NCBI GenBank assembly: GCA_963975425.1
Contig: CAXBGS010000010.1
Coordinates: 186,001 to 250,000, forward strand
Source of the DNA: CAXBGS01 sp963975425
GTDB lineage: Bacteria; Planctomycetota; Planctomycetia; Pirellulales; Pirellulaceae
DNA: 64,000 nucleotides
Direction: 5' to 3'
The position numbers and the translations under genes are program-made. Below are positions 18,054 to 26,147 of this stretch, piece by piece (the stretch's first letter is position 1; every line of letters starts with the position of its first letter). Under the pieces are notes generated by a model. The model saw nothing but the letters and a program-made list of their open reading frames with translations, was not told the DNA's origin and did not search any database.

Positions 18054-21000
18054 TTGGTCTGATTGGTTTGCCTCGGTCGCCGCGAGTGCAAGCTTGGGCG
18101 AGTCTTCCGTGCCGACCGCAACACCGATCCAACCGTCCCGAAGCTCTAGCTGCGTGATCACGAGACCATCCAATGCTTGGTGCTGGACCAACTGGGGCAA
18201 CGTCAAAGGAAACTCGCGAGTCGGCGATAGGACTTTGTTAAAGATCGCTCGTACCGGCAACCGTTCTCGCATCGACATCCCCGCACCACTGATCCTCAGG
18301 TGTCCGTCTCGAACAAGTGAGATGTTGATCCCGTTAATGACTGGTTTATACGCGGCACGAACGATGAAACGACTGAGTTTCAATTTGTCGGCTTTATTCA
18401 AACGCACGATCTTCATGCTGACCCACAGCTGGCCGTTTTCAATCTCGACGGTGATGGGTCGAGTGTTGCTGAACTGAATCGTCACGTCGTCGGGAAGGTC
18501 ATCCGGCAGAGTGACGTTGTCTGCACCCAACACTTCCAGAGCGTCAATAATCGCCTGCTGCACCGACCGCTCGGTTCCGGTGGGGACCAATTGTTCCAGC
18601 GTGTTGTTGATTGCCGATTGGTGAACCTGGACACTCATCAGACTGGCACTTGGTGCCCGCGGCCGCGGCGTGAACGCGGCCAACTGTGATTCACCGGCCA
18701 GACGATACCGCGCCAACAAACGCTCGCTGGTGGTTTGCATATCGATCACTTGCGGGTTCAGCTCCATCCGTCCCAGCGGCCCGACAACGGCGTGGCTCAG
18801 TCGCTCGGTCGCCTTGGTGATTCGATCTTCCAATGTTTGGTCGATCGTTTCAGCGATTTGCGATTTCATCATGCGCGACGCGATTCGATTGGTTCGCGGC
18901 GCCATCGACTGGTACCTTGACTGAGCAATACTGTGCACCAAACCTCGCATGATTGGCACTTGGTCGTATTTTGATTGGACACCTCGCAAGATCGTGTTTC
19001 CTTGCACGTTGACCAGCGGATCACCGACCTGGATTCCGCGGAGCGTGACCTCGATCGGCGTGGCGGCGACGAAGTGCGACCGACCTTGGGTCTGCACCGC
19101 GACCGGACCGCTATAACCGACCGACTGTGTCTGCACGTCGCCCAGTGCTCGCAAACTTAGCGACCAATGATCCGGCGAAGGATGAAGTAACAGATTCAGA
19201 TCACTCTCGACTCGGCTATTTCCGCGAACGCGACTGCCCATGACGGTTGTCCGAATCGGCAAGGTGCGGGGTTTCATCGACGGCAATAGCCGCGTCAACA
19301 TATCGCCAGTGACAGCGACTCGAACGTTGGCATTGCGATAATGAGCATCAATGGCTTGCGCGACATTGGTAAGTTTTTCATTTTCGGCGAACCGCAACGT
19401 CTGCACCGCGGTCGCGATATCGGAAGTCGAAATTTCTAACGAGTCCGTTTCCTGTCGCTCGATCTCGTTCAACAAGTTTGCATAGTCAATCGCGTGATTG
19501 GTCCATGGGCGAACCGCATTGGCCAAAGACGTCACACTGGATCGTTCGAGCCACTGTTGATGACTCGGATGCAACGAGTCGTGCTGAAGTCGCGACAGGA
19601 ACCGACGCGCGATTTCGGCACGAGCATCCATTTGGTACTGGCTCGCCGCCTCTTCTAATTCATCGAGTAACAGAAAAGTCCGCCACCCGCTTTGATCGCC
19701 GGTTTCGGCCAATTCACGTTTGACAGCCGCAGTCAATTCGCCAATTGGCATTTGCGTCGCGGTCATCCCCTGGCTGAAAGTGTCGATCGATGTGTCTCCC
19801 TTGGCGACTTCCCAAACTGGTCGCCACACCGCCGCACGGCGAGCGACCGCGAACGCCGCTTGCAGCCAGCGTACCCGGGCGGCGGAATCTTCGACCAGCT
19901 CCGCGTCCGCGATTCCAACATTGCCCAGCGTTTCAAGCCGGCTGATCCATTGCCCGGCGCGTTCGTCACCTAACCGGTGCAGCGACTGCAAGTTTTCCAG
20001 CGTTTGAGAGACCTCACGAGCCCACTGCGATGCAATCTCGCTGACGTCGTCAGCGGAGCGACTTGCGCGAGGCTCGATCGTGACCCACGTTTTGTCATTG
20101 GACGACGAACCACCGCCCAAACTCGTCAGGGCGACGAGTCGTTCGTTCAGCGATTTGGTCACCGGCCACGTGGCGGGGCTGGCAAGATTCGATGCGGAAC
20201 TTACCAGATCGGAATGGGGGACCGAATCGACCTGCTCGTTCGCATGATCAATGGAAGCTTGCAATTGTCGTACGACATCATCAATCTGCTGCTGGACCGT
20301 TCTTTCTTCCGCGATCACAACGTCGAGGACCTTTTTCGACTCGTCCTCCGATACGCGCCGCACCGGCCGGGATAGTTGCAACGAATGAATAACCGATTGA
20401 ATGCTCGACGCGGTGTCGTTTCCCGATTCCTCAGGTGCGACGCCTGTATCGCTAGCCACGGCATCGGGTTCACTAGCCGCGGCATCAGCTTCACTGGCCG
20501 CCAGTTCGGGTTCGCGGGTGACGGTATCGACAGGTCCCTGGACCGATTCAGTGGTTGCAACTATTTCTGTGGTTGCGACCCTTTCGGCAGTCGCATCGGG
20601 CTGAACCGTTGCAAGATTGTTTTCCACCACCGCCCGATCATCGGTCGACGGTGACACGCTAAGAATCGCGTCATCCGATTCGTCGCGAGTGCTTTCGTCC
20701 GTTTCGACTGATTCTGGTCTTACTTTTGCCAAGACGGAAATGGACTCGGGTAAGGACGACGCTTGCACGGGCGGAACAGTTTCCGATGGTGGCTCGAGCA
20801 AGACTTCGCGAGGAACGACAACGCTGGAAACGATCGCCGCAAACGGTTTGGTCGATGGAAACTCTTGCAGAACGCCGCCGTGATGACGACGCACATCGAT
20901 ACCGCGGGCAAGCACATCGATGCGGGGCTCAGGCACTTGGACGTCAAACAGCCCTGGATCATCGGGAACATCAAGTTTGACATTTGATACCGGCGGATCG

Positions 21001-21380
21001 CTGATCGCGGGATCGGTTCCCAGTACCAGTTCCAGGCGCTGGGGCAGCTTCATCGCACGCGACCCGTGATCGGATCGGTCGGCTCGATCGGCGAATTCAT
21101 CTTCGATCGTCGGCGGGGTGTTCCGGGCGAGCGCATCGACCAACCGGGCGCCAGATTCGAAGGTCCCGAAATCGTTTGTGGCCGATTCGTAGCTCGTTTG
21201 CAAGCGATTCCACGAGCTGCCCGCGATGGCAATTGCGATATCGGGGTTCACCGCCGGAACCGTCGCGGACCCGCTAATCATCGACAGACAGGACATACCA
21301 ATCATCGCCGTCGAGGCCAGCGTGGGCCAAATGACGAGCGATCGTTTCACTTCCTTGCGCATCCCACTAAATCCATACAT
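18036..21380 (-). CDS. Large envelope-associated protein of unknown function
   Basis: This product of up to 1,114 residues begins near a single hydrophobic segment (LVIWPTLASTAMIGMSCLSMI), so it is probably exported or membrane-anchored; an ATG at 21362 is an alternative start. About residues 190-330 are acidic, Ala/Ser/Glu-rich and internally repetitive (for example ASEADAAASEPDAVASD). The middle is largely helical. The last 450 residues are mixed alpha/beta and include TLRGIQVGDPLVNVQGN and DGHLRISGAGMSMRERLPV. I recognise no family. The even coding quality over 3.3 kb argues that it is real. It is divergent from fcl across 306 bp. Confidence 0.7.
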   Translation of the reverse strand: MYGFSGMRKEVKRSLVIWPTLASTAMIGMSCLSMISGSATVPAVNPDIAIAIAGSSWNRLQTSYESATNDFGTFESGARLVDALARNTPPTIEDEFADRADRSDHGSRAMKLPQRLELVLGTDPAISDPPVSNVKLDVPDDPGLFDVQVPEPRIDVLARGIDVRRHHGGVLQEFPSTKPFAAIVSSVVVPREVLLEPPSETVPPVQASSLPESISVLAKVRPESVETDESTRDESDDAILSVSPSTDDRAVVENNLATVQPDATAERVATTEIVATTESVQGPVDTVTREPELAASEADAAASEPDAVASDTGVAPEESGNDTASSIQSVIHSLQLSRPVRRVSEDESKKVLDVVIAEERTVQQQIDDVVRQLQASIDHANEQVDSVPHSDLVSSASNLASPATWPVTKSLNERLVALTSLGGGSSSNDKTWVTIEPRASRSADDVSEIASQWAREVSQTLENLQSLHRLGDERAGQWISRLETLGNVGIADAELVEDSAARVRWLQAAFAVARRAAVWRPVWEVAKGDTSIDTFSQGMTATQMPIGELTAAVKRELAETGDQSGWRTFLLLDELEEAASQYQMDARAEIARRFLSRLQHDSLHPSHQQWLERSSVTSLANAVRPWTNHAIDYANLLNEIERQETDSLEISTSDIATAVQTLRFAENEKLTNVAQAIDAHYRNANVRVAVTGDMLTRLLPSMKPRTLPIRTTVMGSRVRGNSRVESDLNLLLHPSPDHWSLSLRALGDVQTQSVGYSGPVAVQTQGRSHFVAATPIEVTLRGIQVGDPLVNVQGNTILRGVQSKYDQVPIMRGLVHSIAQSRYQSMAPRTNRIASRMMKSQIAETIDQTLEDRITKATERLSHAVVGPLGRMELNPQVIDMQTTSERLLARYRLAGESQLAAFTPRPRAPSASLMSVQVHQSAINNTLEQLVPTGTERSVQQAIIDALEVLGADNVTLPDDLPDDVTIQFSNTRPITVEIENGQLWVSMKIVRLNKADKLKLSRFIVRAAYKPVINGINISLVRDGHLRISGAGMSMRERLPVRAIFNKVLSPTREFPLTLPQLVQHQALDGLVITQLELRDGWIGVAVGTEDSPKLALAATEANQSDQASLER

Positions 21381-21686
21381 CGGGAGGTTTCATTAGTTAG
21401 CGGCTGCCCCCAGTCGTTGCACTAGGCCGCGTAGAAGCAAGATCGGCGTCAAAGTCGCATCTATCAATCAGCTTTTGCCACCGCCTCCTAACCGAAAAGG
21501 ATTGATTCACCGTCATATCCGTTACCGACGTCAACCTCGGCGTCAAAACCGGGGCGACGCAATCATTCATGAATATGGGTCCGGCCGGATTGACTGATAG
21601 ATTTGGCCGTGGCGACGCGTCTTGTTTTTCAGATTCCAACGGACGTGGTACTGAACAGATCGATTGGGTCTAGTATCATCGGTCAC
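21381..21686. other. 306-bp divergent intergenic region before fcl
   Basis: This gap separates the divergent large envelope gene and fcl, so it should contain both promoters. A TATCAT at 21674-21679 lies just upstream of the fcl start but has no convincing -35 partner. No RNA gene or repeat was seen. Confidence 0.4.
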
Positions 21687-22661
21687 ATGAACACCTCTCT
21701 CGCGAGCCCCACAGACCGAATTACAGGCAAAGTCTACGTCGCGGGCCATCGCGGAATGGTTGGTGCTGCCGTTTGCCGACGTCTGGCCGACGAGCCGGTC
21801 GAAATCGTGACCGCGACTCGTCAGGAGCTCGACCTGAGCGATCCTGGGCAGACGAAATCCTTTTTTCAAGAACATCAGCCTGACGCCGTGGTGTTTGCGG
21901 CGGCAAAGGTCGGTGGCATCGTTGCCAACAACACCTATCCGGTTGAATTTCTTTCAGAGAATATTCTGATGGCCGTTGCCGCCATCAATGCAGCGTTTGA
22001 TTCCGGGGTGAAGCGTTTTTTGTTTTTGGGCAGCACTTGCATCTATCCGCGGGATTGCCCGCAGCCAATCGAAGAGACGTCGCTGTTAACCGGACCACTG
22101 GAACCAACCAACGAGGCGTATGCGTTAGCAAAGATTGCCGGTTTAAAGCTGTGCCAATACTATCGTCGCCAGCACGACGTCATGTTCCACAGTGCGATGC
22201 CGACCAACTTGTACGGCCCAGGCGACAACTACCACCCCGAACACAGCCATGTCTTACCCGCGCTGATTCGCCGTTTTCATGAAGCCAAAACTGACGGCAA
22301 GGATTCCGTGACAATCTGGGGAACCGGGTCGCCACGGCGCGAATTCTTGTACGTCGATGATTTAGCCGACGCGTTGGTTCACCTGCTGAAAATCCCCAAC
22401 CCTCCCGATTGGGTGAACGTCGGGACGGGCGTGGACCAGACCATCCTGGAACTCGCTCAGACCGTCGCCGAAACGGTCGGGTTCAAAGGAGAGATTTTGA
22501 CAGACCCGTCACGACCCGATGGAACTCCCGTCAAATGCACCGACGCGACGCGGTTGCACGCAACGGGCTGGAAACATCAAACTGACCTTTGCGAAGGTCT
22601 TCGGCGAACTTACCAATCGTTCCTGAAAGAACACGGCGCCGGCATGCTGCGCAGCGTTTAG
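21687..22661 (+). CDS. fcl: GDP-L-fucose synthase
   Basis: This enzyme epimerises and reduces GDP-4-keto-6-deoxymannose to GDP-L-fucose. The start at 21687 places the NADP-binding motif VAGHRGMVGAAV near residue 17; the frame opens earlier at 21603, but that would add unrelated residues. STCIYPRDCPQPIEE, YALAKIAGL (catalytic Tyr/Lys), PTNLYGPGDNYHPEHSHVLP and GTGSPRREFLYVDDLA are all characteristic. The 324-residue length is typical. gmd, the preceding pathway step, follows 79 bp downstream on the same strand, so the two very likely form an operon supplying activated fucose for surface glycans. Confidence 0.93.
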   Translation: MNTSLASPTDRITGKVYVAGHRGMVGAAVCRRLADEPVEIVTATRQELDLSDPGQTKSFFQEHQPDAVVFAAAKVGGIVANNTYPVEFLSENILMAVAAINAAFDSGVKRFLFLGSTCIYPRDCPQPIEETSLLTGPLEPTNEAYALAKIAGLKLCQYYRRQHDVMFHSAMPTNLYGPGDNYHPEHSHVLPALIRRFHEAKTDGKDSVTIWGTGSPRREFLYVDDLADALVHLLKIPNPPDWVNVGTGVDQTILELAQTVAETVGFKGEILTDPSRPDGTPVKCTDATRLHATGWKHQTDLCEGLRRTYQSFLKEHGAGMLRSV

Positions 22662-22740
22662 ACAAACGTCGCGACATCGCACCGGCAACTCGTTATCGCT
22701 AACCACACTCTCGTCTCCTCGATTCGAACCGAACGCCATC

Positions 22741-23757
22741 ATGTCAAAATCTGCTCTCATCACTGGAATCACAGGCCAAGACGGCAGCTATCTCGCAGAA
22801 CTGCTGCTAGAGAAAGGCTATATGGTTCACGGCTTGGTTCGTCGCAGCAGCACGTTTTCGACGGAGCGATTGGAGCATATTTATCAAGATGTTCACGAAG
22901 ACGCGAATCTTAGACTGCACTATGGCGACCTGACCGACGGCCAAGCGCTGACCAACCTGGTTTTGGATATTCAGCCCGATGAAATTTACAACTTGGGCGC
23001 GCAAAGCCACGTGCGAGTATCGTACGACCAGCCTGTCTACACCGTTCAAACCGTCGGCGTCGGAGCGCTGAATGTGCTCGAAGCGGCAAGACTTCTGCAG
23101 CACAAGCATCCCGTTCGTGTCTACCAGGCAAGCAGCAGCGAAATGTACGGCGAGGTACTCGAAACACCTCAAACCGAAAAAACGCCGTTCAATCCACAAT
23201 CGCCCTACGCGTGTGCCAAAGTCTACGCGTTCCACCAGACGGTCAACTATCGACGCGGTTACGACATGTTTGCCAGTAACGGGATTCTGTTCAATCACGA
23301 ATCCGAGCGCCGCGGTGAAACATTCGTCACTCGAAAAATCACGCGTGCCGCCGGACGCATCAAAGTTGGGCTGCAAGACAAGCTGTACTTGGGCAACTTG
23401 GACGCCAAGCGAGATTGGGGCTACGCCAAGGACTATGTCGAAGGCATGTGGCGGATCCTGCAACATGACAAAGCGGATGACTTTGTTTTGGCAACCGGGC
23501 GGACCGAGTCTGTTCGTGATTTTTGCCGACTCGTCTTTGAACAGCTTGAACTTGACTACGAAGACTACGTGGAAATCGATCCGCGATATTTTCGGCCTGC
23601 CGAAGTCGACTTGTTGCTGGGGGACGCGAGCAAGGCGAAAGCAGAACTGGGCTGGGAAGCGAAAACCAATCTGGAAGAACTCGCCAAAATCATGACGAGC
23701 CACGACCTGGAACTCGCGCAGCGCGAAGCCCACGCCAAGAGCTTTGTGCCAAGCTGA
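22741..23757 (+). CDS. gmd: GDP-mannose 4,6-dehydratase
   Basis: Gmd converts GDP-D-mannose to GDP-4-keto-6-deoxymannose, the substrate of fcl just upstream. The 338-residue short-chain-dehydrogenase-type protein shows ALITGITGQDGSYLAELLL, VHGLVRRSSTFSTERLEHIY, QASSSEMYGEV, SPYACAKVYAFHQTVNYR (Tyr/Lys pair), FNHESERRGETFVTRKIT and GNLDAKRDWGYAKDYVEGMW. These are hallmark Gmd motifs. The product could also feed GDP-rhamnose or GDP-perosamine routes elsewhere, but the fcl neighbour points to fucose. The gene is followed at once by a 20-bp tandem repeat. Confidence 0.95.
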   Translation: MSKSALITGITGQDGSYLAELLLEKGYMVHGLVRRSSTFSTERLEHIYQDVHEDANLRLHYGDLTDGQALTNLVLDIQPDEIYNLGAQSHVRVSYDQPVYTVQTVGVGALNVLEAARLLQHKHPVRVYQASSSEMYGEVLETPQTEKTPFNPQSPYACAKVYAFHQTVNYRRGYDMFASNGILFNHESERRGETFVTRKITRAAGRIKVGLQDKLYLGNLDAKRDWGYAKDYVEGMWRILQHDKADDFVLATGRTESVRDFCRLVFEQLELDYEDYVEIDPRYFRPAEVDLLLGDASKAKAELGWEAKTNLEELAKIMTSHDLELAQREAHAKSFVPS

Positions 23758-24112
23758 ACCGGCGACGTACCGCGACTGCACTGCAGTGACCGCGACCGCA
23801 ATGCAGTGACCGCGACCGCAATGCCGTGAACTGGGGGCCTCGCAGATCCGCGACCTCGCGGCAAGTTGCGACGTCTCGACGAAAGCGTCCGCGGCGGCGA
23901 CAATCCTCAAGTGAGGCGTCCCACGTTTCGAACGAGGTACCTCGCAAGTCCGTGGTGAATGCAGACAAACTTTCATTCGCGACCCTCGGCGACATTGGAG
24001 CTTTCGCGATCGCTGAGGTTGGGCGGCGGAAACAGATGGCCCGATCGCCGCGGAACCTAAACTTGATACGCTTCGGCCTGTGCCGATTCAGATGTACTTT
24101 TGCGGAGCAGAA
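23758..24112. other. 355-bp gap between gmd and the GroES-like gene
   Basis: The first 70 bp contain the 20-bp tandem repeat. The remaining sequence has no credible open frame or RNA gene. A CIRCE-type inverted repeat, often found before groES genes, was not seen. Confidence 0.4.
23771..23830. repeat. 20-bp tandem repeat, three units
   Basis: Units CGCGACTGCACTGCAGTGAC, CGCGACCGCAATGCAGTGAC and CGCGACCGCAATGCCGTGAA run head to tail, 14 bp after the gmd stop. The core includes the palindrome CTGCAG or a near-copy. Confidence 0.85.
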
Positions 24113-24436
24113 ATGGCGAAAAGACGTGCAGCGGATGCTTTTGAATATGTAGAACCGATCGGTGATCGGGTACTCGTACGAAAAGACGAGGCGAAACGTG
24201 AAACGCGTGGCGGCATTGCGCTGCCGGACGCCGCCGAGATCCCCACGATCACCGGACGAATCGTCACGATCAGTGCGGTCGTTGAAAACGACGAAGAGCT
24301 ACCGCTGCGGCAGTACGACAAGATACTGTTTCATCCCAAGAACGCAGTCCCGGTCGATCTTGAGCACGACAATCAACTGTTTGTAGTACCGGTGGAAGAT
24401 GTCGTGGCGGTGTTTCGTCGCGAAAAACCCGAATAG
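24113..24436 (+). CDS. GroES-like co-chaperonin, divergent and without adjacent groEL
   Basis: The ATG at 24113 is preceded by GGAG and gives a 107-residue protein; the frame opens earlier at 24080. VEPIGDRVLVRKDEAK and the mobile-loop segment ETRGGIALPDAAEIP are GroES-like, but the end (RQYDKILFHPKNAVPVDL through VPVEDVVAVFR) departs from the usual KVGDRVLF/KYAG pattern. It would cap a GroEL ring during folding. No groEL lies nearby: the next gene is fliG. Planctomycetes often have several groES/groEL paralogues, so this may be a specialised copy. Confidence 0.8.
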   Translation: MAKRRAADAFEYVEPIGDRVLVRKDEAKRETRGGIALPDAAEIPTITGRIVTISAVVENDEELPLRQYDKILFHPKNAVPVDLEHDNQLFVVPVEDVVAVFRREKPE

Positions 24437-24596
24437 ACGCCTCGATACCACCGGATCTGTCGGTCCGTAACGGTGCGACCGTCACAAGCGCCTGCGTTTC
24501 AGGTCGATTCGATTGCTTCGCTTCTCCGCGTCGATAACAAGACGATGACACGTTGTGTTATTCCTTGAGACTCGATGTAACCAAGCTGGGATCGAA

Positions 24597-25622
24597 ATGA
24601 CAGCCGCGACCAACATGATGGCCTTAGACGAAGCGGGCCTGAAGAAGGCAGCCATCTTGCTGATGAGCATGCCGACCAAAGCCGCGGCCGCGGTGCTGGG
24701 CCAATTGCCACCGCGGTACATCGAGGCGATCAGTCTGCAAATCGCGAACACCGATTCGGTCGGCGGCACCGACCAAGAGATGGTCATCGCCGAGTTTCTG
24801 ACCAGCAAGGCCAGCTCGTTGTACGCCAGCGCCGGTGGCCTGGAACGGGCGAAGGAACTGATCAAGGAAGCGCTCGGCCGCGACGCATCGGAGCTGATCG
24901 GAAATCTGCAACAGCAGATCGAAGCGATGCCGTTTGGCTTTGTCAAGAAAGTCGAACCGCAAACGTTGTTGCAGTTCATCGGCGAAGAGCACCCGCAAAC
25001 GATCGCGCTGCTGCTGAGCCACGTACCGAGCGCTTATGCGGCGGAGGTGATGGCCGGGTTGGAACCGGATAAGCAGCTCGACGTGATTCGCCGCGTCGCC
25101 TCGATTGGACGGACCAGTCCCGATGCCGTCGCCGAATTGGAATTCGGATTGGAAATGCGTCTAAGCAGCATGGTCAATCAGCAACAGTCCAATTCCGGTG
25201 GCGTCGAAAGCGTTGCGGAAATCTTGAATGTTTGTGAGCGATCGATTGAACGTGTGATCATGGAATCGCTGGGCAGCGAAGACCCTGAACTTTCCGACGA
25301 GATTCGCCGTTTGATGTTCGTCTTTGAAGACATCAGCAAGCTGGCCGATCGCGATATCCAGTCCTTGCTGAAAAACGTCGAAACGGCTCAGTGGGCGATG
25401 GCGCTCAAAGGTGCCAGCCAACCGCTGCAGGAAAAGATCATGCGAAACATGAGCTCGCGAGCGGCGGAGAATCTGAAGGAAGAAATGGAGTATCTTGGAA
25501 GTGTCCGAGTCAGCGAGGTCGAAGGGGTTCAGCAAAAAATCGTCGACATCGTGCGTCACCTGGAAGATTCGGGCGAAATTTCACGTCCGACCGGTGACGA
25601 CGAGGACGAGTACGTCAATTAG
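24597..25622 (+). CDS. fliG: Flagellar motor switch protein FliG
   Basis: FliG is the torque-transmitting rotor protein contacting MotA, FliM and the MS ring. From the ATG at 24597 the product is 341 residues, normal for the family. GLKKAAILLMSMP begins the N domain, GEEHPQTIALLLSHV with the EHPQT motif marks the middle domain, and the C domain has LADRDIQSLLKNV, ALKGASQPLQEKIMRNMSSRAAENLKEEM and the GxVRVSEVE stretch. The torque-helix motif reads LADR where many FliGs have DDR, so one acidic residue is missing. No other flagellar gene is adjacent; fliM is 6.5 kb away on the other strand. Confidence 0.92.
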   Translation: MTAATNMMALDEAGLKKAAILLMSMPTKAAAAVLGQLPPRYIEAISLQIANTDSVGGTDQEMVIAEFLTSKASSLYASAGGLERAKELIKEALGRDASELIGNLQQQIEAMPFGFVKKVEPQTLLQFIGEEHPQTIALLLSHVPSAYAAEVMAGLEPDKQLDVIRRVASIGRTSPDAVAELEFGLEMRLSSMVNQQQSNSGGVESVAEILNVCERSIERVIMESLGSEDPELSDEIRRLMFVFEDISKLADRDIQSLLKNVETAQWAMALKGASQPLQEKIMRNMSSRAAENLKEEMEYLGSVRVSEVEGVQQKIVDIVRHLEDSGEISRPTGDDEDEYVN

Positions 25623-25661
25623 CGCGAGAACGAAAGAACCTTCATTTCCACGGGAACGAAC

Positions 25662-25883
25662 GTGTTAGGGCGAGCCGCCAGTTGGTTCTTGATTCGATTG
25701 ATTCGTTTTTACCAGGACGCGATCAGCCCTCTGACGCGCCCCAGTTGCCGTTTCACGCCCACCTGCAGCCAGTACGCGATCGAGGTCATCCGACGCGATG
25801 GACCGATCCGTGGAAGCTTTCGCGCGTTCAAGCGACTGCTGAAATGCCATCCTTTTCACCCGGGCGGCCACGATCCACCCTAA
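25662..25883 (+). CDS. yidD: YidD membrane protein insertion efficiency factor
   Basis: This 73-residue protein carries the YidD signature: LIRFYQDAISPLTRPSCRF, TPTCSQYAIEVI, and a C-terminal KRLLKCHPFHPGGHDP. YidD is an amphipathic inner-membrane-associated factor that helps YidC-dependent membrane insertion. It normally sits in the rpmH-rnpA-yidD-yidC cluster. Here it follows fliG by 39 bp with a GTG start, so it has moved to a new context. Confidence 0.92.
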   Translation: MLGRAASWFLIRLIRFYQDAISPLTRPSCRFTPTCSQYAIEVIRRDGPIRGSFRAFKRLLKCHPFHPGGHDPP

Positions 25884-25978
25884 AGCCGTCGCCAATGCAG
25901 TGAACACGCGACCAGCACCCAGCGGCAACTCGTGCGCCTTTAGCACTGAGTTATCGGTGTCGCTTGTGGGACGCAATC

Positions 25979-25984
25979 TATAAT
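25979..25984 (+). promoter_or_regulatory. Perfect -10 hexamer TATAAT upstream of the giant surface protein
   Basis: TATAAT occurs 164 bp before the start of the giant gene in otherwise GC-rich DNA. No good -35 hexamer lies 16-18 bp upstream, so promoter status is uncertain. Confidence 0.25.
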
Positions 25985-26147
25985 GGAACAACCATCTGGC
26001 CCGCCGCGTCTGAAGAATGACGGCAGAAACCGGTCGGCTGGTAAACGATACCGGTGATGACGAATTTCTTCGTTTTACTGCTTTTCTGATGCCGAATATC
26101 TCTCGATAGCCGCAAACAGCATCCATTCCGATCGGATTTGACTTCAA

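Noticed and set aside
22807..23976. 389-residue minus-strand frame
   Set aside because: It is antisense to gmd, which carries all expected family motifs.
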